Source of the DNA: Alphaproteobacteria bacterium
GTDB lineage: Bacteria > Pseudomonadota > Alphaproteobacteria > MPNO01 > UBA2964
Assembly: GCA_012103315.1 (NCBI GenBank)
Contig: WLWZ01000011.1
Coordinates: forward strand, 75,869-139,868
Direction of reading: 5' to 3'
Length of the DNA stretch: 64,000 nt
Numbering within the stretch: the stretch's first letter is position 1; the number at the start of each line of letters is the position of its first letter. Under the pieces are notes generated by a model. It made no database searches and had not been told where the DNA came from. It saw nothing but the letters and a program-made list of their open reading frames with translations. The position numbers were made by a program, and so were the translations under genes. Below, in pieces: positions 47,141 to 56,577 of this stretch.

Positions 47141-47863
47141 CTATTGTGCGTTGAGGATTTCGGCGTGTCGTTGACAGCTTGCTTCTGCCAATTCGACAAA
47201 GATTTCGGTTATTTCTTCAGCAGTGGGAAGCGCCATTGGATCTTCGCCGGGATAGGCGTCGGCGCGCATCGATGTTCTGACGGCGCCTGGGTTTATCAAA
47301 TTAATTTTGAGTGCTGTTTCTGCCATTTCCTCTGCCCAAGTTTTTACGAGAGCTTCAAGGGCGGTTTTGGTAACTGCATAGCCGCCCCAATAGGCGCGTC
47401 CACCGGCGACCCCAGTTGTTAAAAACATCGCTCTGCCGGAGTCGGATTCGAGCAATAGAGGCTGTAACGCCCGAATAAGGCGCCAATTTGCAGTGAGATT
47501 GACGTCGATTAAGTTCTGCCAATCATCGAGCTCAATCTGAGATACGAATGTCATCTCACCGAGCAGGCCTGCATTCCCGACGAGAATGTCGAGCTTGCCA
47601 AAACGACTGCCAATAGCTGCATTGAGCTTATCAATTTCATCGCCTTGCTGGAGGTCAAGCGGCACTAATGTGGCTTGAGCCTTTCCGTCGCTTTGCGCTC
47701 GGATGGCATCATCAACTTCCTCAAGCCCGGCGACGGTTCTGGCGGTTAGAATGACGTGTGCGCCTTCTGCCGCGTATCGTTTGGCGACGGCTGCACCTAT
47801 TCCACGAGAAGCACCGGTAATGAGCGCAACCCGTCCGGTCAGCCGATTTCCGGTTTCTGTCAT
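47141..47863 (-). CDS. SDR-family NAD(P)-dependent oxidoreductase
   Basis: A 240-residue classical short-chain dehydrogenase. Cofactor motif TGASRGIGAAVAKRYAAEGA, the NAG motif LVGNAGLLG and the catalytic Tyr-x3-Lys in YAVTKTALEAL are present; the Ser in LTTGVAGG is shifted compared with the usual position. The C-terminal part has NLINPGAVRTSMRADAYPGE. Reaction unknown. It lies seven bases after the purF stop on the same strand, so it ends the dnaB-to-purF gene series. It converges on der. Confidence 0.88.
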   Translation of the reverse strand: MTETGNRLTGRVALITGASRGIGAAVAKRYAAEGAHVILTARTVAGLEEVDDAIRAQSDGKAQATLVPLDLQQGDEIDKLNAAIGSRFGKLDILVGNAGLLGEMTFVSQIELDDWQNLIDVNLTANWRLIRALQPLLLESDSGRAMFLTTGVAGGRAYWGGYAVTKTALEALVKTWAEEMAETALKINLINPGAVRTSMRADAYPGEDPMALPTAEEITEIFVELAEASCQRHAEILNAQ

Positions 47864-47869
47864 GTGATT

Positions 47870-49339
47870 TTATCCGAGGTTGGTTAGAAAAGAGAGCTGG
47901 GGAATGGTTTCGCCACCTTCTCTGTCAATTAGACTGACGGGGTAATCGCCGGTAAAGCAGGCGTCGCAATATTGCGGTGTCTGCTCGTCTCTACCCTCTA
48001 ACCCCATGGCTCGGTAAAGACCTTCTATGGAAACAAAAGCCAGACTATCTGCCCCCATGAATTTGCGCATTTCATCTACCGAGTGTTGAGCGGCTAAAAG
48101 TTGATCGCGTTCGGGTGTATCGACACCATAAAAACATGAATGGGTGGTTGGTGGACTGGAAATTCGCATATGAACTTCTTTAGCGCCCGCATTTCGCATC
48201 ATCTCCACAATTTTTACCGATGTCGTGCCTCTGACGATGCTGTCATCGACGAGGATTACGCGCTTTCCTTCAATCACTGCACGGCTTGCATTGTGTTTAA
48301 GTTTTACGCCGAGATGTCGGATATGATCTGCCGGTTCAATAAAGGTACGACCGACATAGTGATTGCGAATGATGCCGAGCTCGTATGGGAGACCGGTTTC
48401 ACTGGCATATCCCATAGCGCTCGGCACGCCAGAGTCAGGAACCGGAATAACGACATCTGCGGACGCATGGCTTTCTCGGGCGAGTTCCGCACCTATTCGT
48501 TTCCGTGCCTCATAGACACCTGATCCGTCAACAATACTGTCGGGACGGGCGAAATAAATATATTCGAAAACGCATAGACGTGATGGTGTCCAACCAAACG
48601 GTTTAAGGCTTTTTAGACCTTCTTTATCGATAACGACCATTTCGCCCGGTTCCACATCACGAACGAAGTCCGCGCCGATAATATCCAGTGCGCAGCTTTC
48701 CGACGCTAAAACGTGAGCACCGTCTAACGAGCCAAGGACGAGGGGACGGACGCCCATCGGATCTCTTACGCCGATCATTTGGTCATTAGTCATTGCGACG
48801 AGGGAATAGGCACCTACAACGCGCTTTAATGTGTCGATCAATCGGTCGACGACGGACCCCTGGTCGCTTATCGCGATTAAGTGGATGATGACTTCGGTGT
48901 CAGTCGTCGACTGGAACAAGCAGCCACGTTTAACGAGATCGCGATGAAGAATTTGGGCATTCGTGAGGTTGCCGTTATGCGCCAGGGCAAAGCCACCCGA
49001 TTCAAATTCAGCGAACAGTGGCTGAATATTTCGCTGGGCAGTTTCCCCGGTTGTTGAATATCGGTTATGACCAACCGCGAGATGGCCCGGTAATCTCTTC
49101 ATAACCGCTTCGCTACTGAATATGTCGCCGACATGACCGGGTGCCCGGTGCCCGTGAAATTGTTTGCCGTCATAAGTGACAATACCGGCTGCTTCTTGGC
49201 CGCGATGCTGTAAAGCATGTAAGCCTAGCGCTGTTAGTGCGGCTGAGTCTTTGTGACCAAATACTCCGAAGACACCACACTCTTCCCGTAATTTATCATC
49301 ATCGAAGGGGTGTGATCTGATGGTGGAGGTGTTTGCCAT
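47870..49339 (-). CDS. purF: Amidophosphoribosyltransferase
   Basis: A 489-residue enzyme. A 20-residue propeptide precedes the mature N-terminal Cys in EECGVFGVFGH; propeptide cleavage is needed to free the Cys. The Ntn glutaminase domain has LHALQHRGQEAAGIV and AVGHNRYSTTG. The phosphoribosyltransferase domain has the PRPP loop VILVDDSIVRGTTS. No iron-sulfur Cys set of the Bacillus type was examined in detail; CDACF near the C-terminus suggests some ligands. It catalyses the first step of purine synthesis. Its start codon overlaps the cvpA stop by one base. Confidence 0.96.
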   Translation of the reverse strand: MANTSTIRSHPFDDDKLREECGVFGVFGHKDSAALTALGLHALQHRGQEAAGIVTYDGKQFHGHRAPGHVGDIFSSEAVMKRLPGHLAVGHNRYSTTGETAQRNIQPLFAEFESGGFALAHNGNLTNAQILHRDLVKRGCLFQSTTDTEVIIHLIAISDQGSVVDRLIDTLKRVVGAYSLVAMTNDQMIGVRDPMGVRPLVLGSLDGAHVLASESCALDIIGADFVRDVEPGEMVVIDKEGLKSLKPFGWTPSRLCVFEYIYFARPDSIVDGSGVYEARKRIGAELARESHASADVVIPVPDSGVPSAMGYASETGLPYELGIIRNHYVGRTFIEPADHIRHLGVKLKHNASRAVIEGKRVILVDDSIVRGTTSVKIVEMMRNAGAKEVHMRISSPPTTHSCFYGVDTPERDQLLAAQHSVDEMRKFMGADSLAFVSIEGLYRAMGLEGRDEQTPQYCDACFTGDYPVSLIDREGGETIPQLSFLTNLG

Positions 49340-49986
49340 TACTGCTGACCTTTGATCAGACGGTCCATTTCGCGTCTTTCCCGTTGGTTATAGCCGTCGC
49401 GCTCATTGTTAGTTGGTTTTTTTGTTTCAGGCGTAACAAGTTTCTCAAATCTCTTTTGTAGAGTCTCTGGGGTGTCATCTGGCAAAATTGGGGTTGTTAC
49501 CCAATCTTTTGGCGCCAGCCTCTGCAATTGGCCGGCCCCCCATTTAAGCAGAGGTCGGGATTTGGCTTCCTGAATCCATTGTGGCTGTTTGGCAGTTTCC
49601 TTCGGTAAGTCCATTGCCCAAACCAAGCCAATATACCCCATAGAGACCAAGACTACACCGAGCCCCAGTCCAAAAACGAGGCCAATCGAGCGATCCAAGG
49701 CGCTGAGCCCACTTGCTCGAATCTGTCTGCCAATTGCATGGCTAATCATTGTAAAGATGATAAGTGATCCGAGGAAAACCGCTAGTCCAGCGGCCCCATC
49801 AGCTAATATTTCGATGGAAATCCACTCTCTCGCGACGGGTTGCGCATAACGAAACAAGTACAAGGTTGAGAATATTGCCCCGACCCAGCCAAGCAGGGCC
49901 AGAACAACGCGAACGAATCCCATTGAGAAAGCCATTAATCCTGACAGGACAATAATACCGATAACAGATATGTCGACGATACTCAT
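49339..49986 (-). CDS. cvpA: CvpA family membrane protein
   Basis: A 215-residue inner-membrane protein. Four hydrophobic segments fit CvpA: DISVIGIIVLSGLMAFSMGF, VVLALLGWVGAIFSTLYLF, GLAVFLGSLIIFTMISHAIG and IGLVFGLGLGVVLVSMGYIG; the C-terminal 70 residues are charged and cytoplasmic. CvpA is needed for colicin V production and envelope stress resistance in enterobacteria. Its tight overlap with radA and purF on both sides matches the conserved radA-cvpA-purF order. Confidence 0.92.
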   Translation of the reverse strand: MSIVDISVIGIIVLSGLMAFSMGFVRVVLALLGWVGAIFSTLYLFRYAQPVAREWISIEILADGAAGLAVFLGSLIIFTMISHAIGRQIRASGLSALDRSIGLVFGLGLGVVLVSMGYIGLVWAMDLPKETAKQPQWIQEAKSRPLLKWGAGQLQRLAPKDWVTTPILPDDTPETLQKRFEKLVTPETKKPTNNERDGYNQRERREMDRLIKGQQ

Positions 49987-51383
49987 GCCGCCCCCGCCTG
50001 TTTGCCGGAACCGCTTTTATTCGTTGAAAGCAGATCGATTAGATCTCCAACGTGCTCAATTTCGTTTGACCGCATGCCGATGTCGGCTCGTGGTTTCTTC
50101 TTGCGATCCCAGCCGGGAGTATAAGCGCGACTGAATCCAAGTTTATGGGCTTCCTTGAGCCGCAAATCCGCCTGTCCAACGGGCCGTACCTCGCCGGAAA
50201 GCCCTATTTCACCAAAGACGACAGAATCTGAGGGCATCGACTCATCGTTTTCTGCGGAAATAAGGGCCGCCGCAACGGCCAAGTCTGCTGCCGGTTCCGA
50301 TACTCTTAATCCGCCCGCGACATTCAAGTAGACATCCTTACCAGCAAAGGAAACACCGCAGCGGGCTTCCAGTACGGCAAGGACCATGGATAGTCGGCCG
50401 GAGTCCCATCCGACGACGGCACGACGCGGTGTGCCGAGGGCGCTCGGAGCAACCAAAGCCTGTATTTCGACAAGAACAGGTCGGCTGCCCTCAATGCCGG
50501 GGAATACTGTGGCGCCACTAACATCACCACGCCGCTGTGCGAGAAATAAGGCTGACGGATTCTCTACCTCCATCAGTCCACTTTCCGTCATCTCGAAGAC
50601 ACCGATTTCGTCGGTTGGGCCAAAACGATTTTTAATGCCACGGAGGATACGGAATTGGTGACCGCGATCCCCTTCAAAATACAGGACTGTATCGACCATA
50701 TGCTCAAGAACGCGCGGTCCAGCAATTGCACCTTCTTTCGTGACATGCCCGACCAAAAGCAAGCTAAACCCACGACGTTTGGCAACACGAATGAGTTCCT
50801 GGGCACTCGTACGAACTTGGGCGACTGTTCCCGGAGCCGAATCCAATGAATCGACAAACATGGTTTGTATTGAGTCGATAACAACCACGCCAGCTTTGGG
50901 CTTTTTCTCAAGGGTTGTGATGAGGTCGCGGACATTTGTCGCTGAAGCTAAGGAAACTTCCTTGTCGCCGAGACCCAGGCGCCGCGCTCGCATTCGAACC
51001 TGATCAACAGATTCTTCACCGGAAACATAGATGCAATCGGCCGAGGTTGAGAGCATGCCGACAACTTGCAGTAACAGCGTCGATTTGCCAATTCCGGGAT
51101 CACCTCCCACTAAAATGGCTGAGCCCGGGACAAGTCCACCACCGCAGACCCGATCAAACTCCTTCACTTTACTGACTAAACGCGGGGCTTCTTTGGACGT
51201 GCCATCCAAACCGACGAACTCAATAGTGTTCCCTCGGGCTTTTCCAAGTCCTTTTGGTACGGCTTCGGCACCCTTTTCTTCAACAAGTGTATTCCACTCG
51301 CCACAGCTATCGCATTGCCCCGCCCATTTACCGAAGGACGAACCACAGTTTTGGCATGTGAAGTTGGTGGTCCGCTTAGCCAA
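49983..51383 (-). CDS. radA: DNA repair protein RadA
   Basis: A 466-residue protein. The N-terminal C4 zinc finger is FTCQNCGSSFGKWAGQCDSC. The RecA-like ATPase has Walker A GGDPGIGKSTLLLQ and the RadA-specific KNRFG motif in RGIKNRFGPTDEIGVF. The C-terminal Lon-protease-like domain includes DVYLNVAGGLRVSEPAADLA. RadA is a helicase-like factor that promotes branch migration in recombination. Overlaps cvpA by four bases. Confidence 0.96.
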   Translation of the reverse strand: MAKRTTNFTCQNCGSSFGKWAGQCDSCGEWNTLVEEKGAEAVPKGLGKARGNTIEFVGLDGTSKEAPRLVSKVKEFDRVCGGGLVPGSAILVGGDPGIGKSTLLLQVVGMLSTSADCIYVSGEESVDQVRMRARRLGLGDKEVSLASATNVRDLITTLEKKPKAGVVVIDSIQTMFVDSLDSAPGTVAQVRTSAQELIRVAKRRGFSLLLVGHVTKEGAIAGPRVLEHMVDTVLYFEGDRGHQFRILRGIKNRFGPTDEIGVFEMTESGLMEVENPSALFLAQRRGDVSGATVFPGIEGSRPVLVEIQALVAPSALGTPRRAVVGWDSGRLSMVLAVLEARCGVSFAGKDVYLNVAGGLRVSEPAADLAVAAALISAENDESMPSDSVVFGEIGLSGEVRPVGQADLRLKEAHKLGFSRAYTPGWDRKKKPRADIGMRSNEIEHVGDLIDLLSTNKSGSGKQAGAA

Positions 51384-51425
51384 TTGGACGCCCTTCTGTC
51401 CGGAGAGAGCAGCATACTATCGTCA

Positions 51426-52211
51426 TTAGCCCGCCCTGACATCCATTTGAATAGGACCGTCTGCGCGACCGTGTATGAATTGGTCAACAAAGTCGTTACC
51501 GCTTGCATCTATTTCAGAGACAGGCCCGGCCCAGATGATTTTACCTTTATAAATCATGGCGATTTTATCAGCTATTCTTCGTGCACTGGCCATGTCGTGG
51601 GTAATGGTCAATGTTGTCGCTCCGAGATGTTTGACGCGATCGACAATTAAGTCATTGATGACGTCACCCATAATCGGATCGAGGCCAGTTGTTGGTTCAT
51701 CAAAAAAAATAATTTCTGGATCTGTAGCGATTGCTCTAGCTAAGCCGACGCGTTTTCTCATCCCACCTGAGAGTTCGGCAGGGGAGCGTATACCAATATC
51801 AGCTCCCAACCCGACGTCAGCTAATTTTGCAATAGCAATTTCACGGGCTTCTTTTCGTTTCATGCCGCGCCCCTCAATTAAGCCGAACGCCACATTTTCC
51901 CATACGGTCAGGCTGTCAAAGAGGGCTGCATTTTGAAATAGCATCCCAACCTTTTGCAGGACACGTTCCCGTTCCGACAAATTTATCGCTACGACGTTCT
52001 GGTTATCGATCTGGATACTGCCTTTTTCAGGTGACAACAGACCGAGGATATTTTTTAGTAAGACTGATTTCCCAGTTCCCGAACCGCCAATGATAACAAC
52101 AGATTGGCCTTCTGGAACGTCGAGGTTAACGCCGTCGAGGACGATTTTGTCCCCAAATCGCTTATGTAGATCCTTAATCGCAATTTTTGGCGTGTTATTT
52201 GCCATCATCAA
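51426..52211 (-). CDS. mlaF: MlaF-type ABC transporter ATP-binding protein
   Basis: A 261-residue ABC ATPase. Walker A is GGSGTGKSVLLKN, the signature is ELSGGMRKRVGLARA and Walker B is IIFFDEPTTGLDP, then the D- and H-loops (TITHDMASARR). The Met-Arg-Lys form of the signature and the MGxxFQ-like QKVGMLFQNAALFD block are typical of MlaF/Ttg2A ATPases that move phospholipids between the outer and inner membranes. It overlaps mlaE by four bases. A substrate-binding MlaD gene is not nearby. Confidence 0.9.
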   Translation of the reverse strand: MMMANNTPKIAIKDLHKRFGDKIVLDGVNLDVPEGQSVVIIGGSGTGKSVLLKNILGLLSPEKGSIQIDNQNVVAINLSERERVLQKVGMLFQNAALFDSLTVWENVAFGLIEGRGMKRKEAREIAIAKLADVGLGADIGIRSPAELSGGMRKRVGLARAIATDPEIIFFDEPTTGLDPIMGDVINDLIVDRVKHLGATTLTITHDMASARRIADKIAMIYKGKIIWAGPVSEIDASGNDFVDQFIHGRADGPIQMDVRAG

Positions 52212-52981
52212 ATCGCAAAAAACAACTCGGTGATCATGTAGTTGAAAGCCAGGATCAACACCGATGCCGATACGACTGCATTTGTGGTCGCAGCGCCGAC
52301 ACCTTGGGCACCGCCCCGAGAGTGATAACCGTGATAACAGCCCATCAAAGATATCAAAAAGCCGAATACGGCGGCTTTTACAAGCCCAGAAACAACATCT
52401 AGAGGCTCTAATATGTCCCAGGTTCGCTCAAGATAGACGGTTGGATTAAACCCCAGTTTGTAGACGCTCACGAGATAGCCACCAAAAACACCGATGATGT
52501 CTGCGACGAGAACCAAGAGAGGCAGCATCAAAACGCCGGCGATGAGCCTTGGGGCAACCAGATATTTAAATGGATTGGTAGAGAGAGTGGTAAGGGCGTC
52601 TATTTGCTCCGTAACACTCATGGTGCCTATTTCGGCAGCCATGGCTGCACCAATTCGACCCGAGACCATTAACCCAGCTAAAACAGGCGCTAGTTCACGG
52701 GTAATCGACAAGACAACGACGCTTGCAACGGCTCCCTCGGCATTGAAACGCGCAAAACCCGTATAGCTCTGGAGTGCGAGGACCATGCCAGTAAAGATGG
52801 CTGTTAAACCGACGACGGGCAGTGAGTAGTAACCGATTTCGATTAGTTGTCGACCTAGCAAGCGTCCATAGAAGGGTGGAACGAAACAATGGAATACCGC
52901 TCGGCCAGTAAACTGGGAAATTCGACCGATCGTGGCAAAGAAGGCCATTGTTGTTCGGCCAATAGATGCAAGCGGATTCAT
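52208..52981 (-). CDS. mlaE: MlaE-type ABC transporter permease
   Basis: A 257-residue MlaE/YrbE permease. The amphipathic N-terminal interfacial helix is followed by about five membrane segments. Family blocks are GLTAIFTGMVLALQSYTGF, ITRELAPVLAGLMVSGRIGA and EIGTMSVTEQIDALTTLSTN, with the conserved GCYHGYHSRGGAQGVG loop near the end that contacts the ATPase. Together with MlaF it should form the inner-membrane core of a lipid transporter. It is preceded by alr, with only three bases between, so alr, mlaE and mlaF are probably one transcript. Confidence 0.92.
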   Translation of the reverse strand: MNPLASIGRTTMAFFATIGRISQFTGRAVFHCFVPPFYGRLLGRQLIEIGYYSLPVVGLTAIFTGMVLALQSYTGFARFNAEGAVASVVVLSITRELAPVLAGLMVSGRIGAAMAAEIGTMSVTEQIDALTTLSTNPFKYLVAPRLIAGVLMLPLLVLVADIIGVFGGYLVSVYKLGFNPTVYLERTWDILEPLDVVSGLVKAAVFGFLISLMGCYHGYHSRGGAQGVGAATTNAVVSASVLILAFNYMITELFFAI

Positions 52982-52984
52982 GGT

Positions 52985-54100
52985 CTAAGACGAGCCAATA
53001 TAGTTTCTGGAATAGCGGGCACCTAAACCGGTCAGGATCTCATATCCAATAGTGCCTGCATCGATAGCCAATTCGTTTACAGTATAGTGGGGGCCAATGA
53101 GTTCGATCATGGTACCGGGCGCTGCTTCGTGTTCAGGGACATCTGTGATATCGAAAGTTATCAGGTCCATGGAAACTCTTCCGACAACTGGAACGCGGTT
53201 TGTACCGATATAACCAAAACCACGATTCCCAAGTGTCCGGAAATAACCGTCTCCATAGCCTACAGCAACTGTTGCCAATCTGGATTTACGGATCGTCTGA
53301 TAGGTCGCACCATAGCCAACGGTACCACCACTGTCAACGAAACGAGTTTGGAGTATTTTTCCTTTTAAATTAATAGCTTGTGTTATTTTGTTAATCTCAT
53401 CTGTGATCGGCTGAATTCCGTAGATCGCTGCACCTGGACGGACTAAATCGTAATGATATTCTGGCCCCAGAAGGATGCCCGCTGAATTCGCAAAGCTTGC
53501 ATGCTGCAACCCAAGCCGAACGCGATAATTGTCAAAGAGTTCGCGCTGCTCACGGTTCTTCATTGCGTCCCTGTCATCGGCGCAGGCAAGGTGACTCATG
53601 ACATAGGTTATTTTGATCCCGTCGGCTATTTCAGGATTCGCCTCGAAGGTATCCAACTCTCTGGTGTCGAGACCCAGACGTGACATCCCGGTGTCGACAT
53701 TTAGGATGGCATCGCGCCTGCCGTTCCGTTTTGCATGAGAAGACCATCGTTCAATTTCAGTCAGACTGTTGAGAACCGGCGTTATGTCATAATTATCGAG
53801 ATCGCTTTCAGCTCCCTCTGCGACACCGTTCAGGAGATAGATTTCTGCCTTTTTATCGTGTTTTTCGAGGATAGAACGAAGCGTGATCGCTTCATCCATC
53901 AGTGCGACAAAAAAAGATCTGCAATCTGATTGAGCTAACCGCAGGGCGACGGGCTCAAGCCCAAGACCATAAGCATCCGACTTTATGACGGCGGAACAAA
54001 CGGTATTGTTACCTATTTGCCCCTTTAAAAAGGCATAGTTTTTCACCAAAACGTTTAGATCGACCGTCAGAACAGCGCCGGCACGATTGGCATTAATCAT
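52985..54100 (-). CDS. alr: Alanine racemase
   Basis: A 371-residue fold-III PLP enzyme. The PLP Lys lies in SAVIKSDAYGLG near residue 44. Other family blocks are VDTGMSRLGL, HLACADD, RPGAAIYGI and, in the C-terminal beta domain, AVGYGDGYFR and GRVSMDLITFDIT. The catalytic Tyr is in VGYGATYQT. The enzyme makes D-alanine for peptidoglycan. It lies two bases after the dnaB stop, so it is co-transcribed with dnaB; that pairing is widespread. Confidence 0.94.
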   Translation of the reverse strand: MINANRAGAVLTVDLNVLVKNYAFLKGQIGNNTVCSAVIKSDAYGLGLEPVALRLAQSDCRSFFVALMDEAITLRSILEKHDKKAEIYLLNGVAEGAESDLDNYDITPVLNSLTEIERWSSHAKRNGRRDAILNVDTGMSRLGLDTRELDTFEANPEIADGIKITYVMSHLACADDRDAMKNREQRELFDNYRVRLGLQHASFANSAGILLGPEYHYDLVRPGAAIYGIQPITDEINKITQAINLKGKILQTRFVDSGGTVGYGATYQTIRKSRLATVAVGYGDGYFRTLGNRGFGYIGTNRVPVVGRVSMDLITFDITDVPEHEAAPGTMIELIGPHYTVNELAIDAGTIGYEILTGLGARYSRNYIGSS

Positions 54101-54102
54101 GA

Positions 54103-55614
54103 TCAGGAATAATCGTCTTCTGGCATATAGTCGGTTCTTGCGAGATCACCAAACTTGGTCAACAAGCCGTTGAAGTGGAGTAGCGCGCGACCTGTTGGTC
54201 CATGACGCTGCTTACTGACGATCACTTCAGCTATATTGTGGACCTTTTCCATTTCTTCCTGCCAAATATGGTGTTCCGGCGTATCTTCCCGCGGTTCGCT
54301 TCGAGCGACATAGTATTCTTCGCGGAAAATAAACATAACAACGTCTGCGTCTTGTTCAATCGATCCAGATTCGCGGAGATCAGAAAGTTGTGGCCGCTTA
54401 TCATCGCGTTGTTCGACCTGACGAGACAACTGCGAGAGCGCCAGAACAGGGACATCCAGTTCTTTAGCAAGCGTTTTTAATCCTCGGGTAATCTCAGATA
54501 TTTCCTGGACGCGGTTATCCTGTCGTGAAGAACTGCCGCTAAGAAGCTGGAGGTAATCGACGACGATCATACCGAGTCCATGCTGTCGTTTAAGGCGTCG
54601 TGCGCGGGTACGGAGAGCGGAAACGGTCAAGGCGGGCGTGTCATCAATAAAGATAGGGGCGCGTTGAAGCTCGTGCGAGGCTTGTACGAGTTGCCCAAAT
54701 TCGGTATTGCCCATTTTCCCTCGCCGGATGAGATCCGAGCCAACACCTGATTCTTCAGCGAGAATGCGCGTTGCGAGCTGTTCTGCGGACATTTCCAAGG
54801 AAAAGAAACCAACAACGGCGCCATCTACGACGCTCTCATTGCCAAAATCGTCAGTTTCTCGTCGGATATTTTTCGCGGCGTGAAACGCAATATTTGTTGC
54901 CAGCGCCGTTTTACCCATGGAGGGACGGCCCGCGAGAATTATGAGATCGGATTGATGAAGGCCACCAAGAAGAGCGTCTAAATCCGTTAGGCCAGTGCCA
55001 ACACCGGTGAGTTTGCCGTCTCTCTTATAGGCCGCCTCGGCTTGCTGGACTGCGACCGTTAGGACAGACGCAAAATCTTTAAATCCACCCTGATAGTCGC
55101 CTGCCGTTGCCAGGTCATAAAGGCGCTGTTCGGTGCGTTCAATTTGGTTTAGGGCCGCGTCGTCAATTTCAGGGTCGTAAGCTTCGTTTACGGTATCTTC
55201 GCCAAGCCCGATTAGTTGCCGTCGAAGAAACAGGTCGTGAATGGTCTGCCCATAGTCTCGGGCATTGATGATCGTAACAGCGCTTGCTGCCAACCGCGCG
55301 AGATAGGCGTGCCCTCCTAAACTGGCAAGACCTTCATCTTTTTCGAAAAAAAACTGCAGGGTAGTTGGGTTCGCTTCTTGGCCGCGTTCGATTTGTTTAC
55401 CAATTGTCTCGAATATCCGGCCATGGGCCTGGTTGGCAAAATGCTCTGGTTTTACAAAATCAGAAATCTGTTCAAACGCCCGATTATTTACCAAAATAGC
55501 ACCCAACAACGCTTGCTCTGCCTCGAGATTTGATGGTGGGCTGCGCCAACTAGTTTGTTCCTCATCCGCGGGACGAAGAGTGGCGACGGTGCCGGGGTGA
55601 GTGTTTGGTTCCAT
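54103..55614 (-). CDS. dnaB: Replicative DNA helicase DnaB
   Basis: Start at the ATG at 55614 (AGG seven bases upstream) gives 503 residues; an in-frame ATG at 55641 adds nine residues of doubtful value. The N-terminal domain begins PPSNLEAEQALLGAILVNN. The RecA-like C-terminal domain has Walker A GRPSMGKTALATN, Walker B MIVVDYLQLL and the sequence LSQLSRQVEQRDDKRPQLSD. It is the hexameric 5'-3' helicase at the replication fork. It appears to be the first gene of the run dnaB-alr-mlaE-mlaF-radA-cvpA-purF-SDR. Confidence 0.96.
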   Translation of the reverse strand: MEPNTHPGTVATLRPADEEQTSWRSPPSNLEAEQALLGAILVNNRAFEQISDFVKPEHFANQAHGRIFETIGKQIERGQEANPTTLQFFFEKDEGLASLGGHAYLARLAASAVTIINARDYGQTIHDLFLRRQLIGLGEDTVNEAYDPEIDDAALNQIERTEQRLYDLATAGDYQGGFKDFASVLTVAVQQAEAAYKRDGKLTGVGTGLTDLDALLGGLHQSDLIILAGRPSMGKTALATNIAFHAAKNIRRETDDFGNESVVDGAVVGFFSLEMSAEQLATRILAEESGVGSDLIRRGKMGNTEFGQLVQASHELQRAPIFIDDTPALTVSALRTRARRLKRQHGLGMIVVDYLQLLSGSSSRQDNRVQEISEITRGLKTLAKELDVPVLALSQLSRQVEQRDDKRPQLSDLRESGSIEQDADVVMFIFREEYYVARSEPREDTPEHHIWQEEMEKVHNIAEVIVSKQRHGPTGRALLHFNGLLTKFGDLARTDYMPEDDYS

Positions 55615-55641
55615 AATATGACCTAATTGCGACGTGATCAC

Positions 55642-56322
55642 CGGACACTATCTGAAGCTGATGCCCCAATCATCGCCGATATCGAGGTAAAAAATTTTTA
55701 TTTCGCTAATCAGGTGAAATATGGGAACAAGCCATTCGGGTGCCAATTTAGCTGTGTATAACCGACTCAGGGATAAAAAATCGGGTAGACAAACAGGAAT
55801 TTTAGGCGGTGCGACCTCACTTATCGTTATCTCATTCAGTTTGTCTTCGCCCTCTGCAATTGATATTTGCTTCAGGTGCTTTAAGGGCTGGGTTTTTATC
55901 AAGTGAAATTTTCAAATGTCGTCGACGAAACTGATCGGTACATGTCGATACGCGGTCGTGACCTATATTTTGCGTTTCATTAACGCTCTTTTCTAAAGCT
56001 TTGTACCTGGTATTTGAAAAACCTCTTTAGAAAATTTGGGACCTAAATTTCAATGCCTCAACCGAGTTGTTTAGAGGGCAAAGTTTTAGAAAAAATATAA
56101 ACAAGGACGCAACTCACGAAGGAAAATTTGAATATGAGTTTCAATTTAAAATAGCTCTCAGCTTATCCCCATAGTTGTGCACAGAACCATCCACAAGAAA
56201 TGTTATTTATCCTTCGGAATCCCTTTGATTTTTGAGTAGCAATTAACGTTAATTCACGAAATTCAATCGCAACGAATCAATGATTGCGCTAAACGGGACG
56301 GGTAGAGGCAACGGGGTGACCT
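55642..56322. other. AT-rich non-coding spacer upstream of dnaB
   Basis: About 680 bases, AT-rich from 55900 on, between divergent transcription units. Frames of 60-84 codons exist on both strands near 55650-55906 but resemble nothing. Three words near the DnaA-box consensus TTATCCACA occur close together: TTATCCCCA at 56163-56171, CCATCCACA at 56187-56195 and TTATCCTTC at 56207-56215. A perfect palindrome ATTAACGTTAAT lies at 56242-56253. The dnaB promoter should also be here. Confidence 0.55.
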
Positions 56323-56454
56323 ATGTCGGATGAAGATATCGATCTTGATCGAGTAGTTGTTGATCCAGCCTATCGTCGTGAAGTGATCGACTACCTAAAA
56401 AAAGAAGCAGACGATCCGCGAGACGCACTTAGTATGGTCAGCGAAGCTTCGTAA
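56323..56454 (+). CDS. Possible 43-residue small protein
   Basis: ATG 56323 to TAA 56454 encodes a 43-residue acidic, helical peptide beginning MSDEDIDLDRVVVDPAYRR and continuing EVIDYLKKEADD. It is preceded by GGGGTGA at a suitable distance. The regular amphipathic pattern and charged composition look like a real small protein, and the codon use matches the neighbours, but I know of no characterised relative. It lies 123 bases before cysD on the same strand. Confidence 0.5.
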   Translation: MSDEDIDLDRVVVDPAYRREVIDYLKKEADDPRDALSMVSEAS

Positions 56455-56577
56455 CGTCGCTGGAATTGCGGCTTTTAATTGTCCTCCCAATTTGAATTAG
56501 TTTGACTGCTACTGCCTGAGATGACAGGTACCTGCTCGTCATATTTAAACTCTATAAACAAAATCTGAAGTAATTGG

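Noticed and set aside
55648..55906. Overlapping ORFs of 61 and 84 codons on both strands upstream of dnaB
   Set aside because: Neither has a recognisable domain, signal or good ribosome site, and they occupy each other's antisense strand in AT-rich spacer DNA.
55900..56322. Chromosomal replication origin
   Set aside because: The DnaA-like words are imperfect, and no dnaA, hemE, parAB or gidA neighbours are present. Proximity to dnaB alone is not evidence for oriC.
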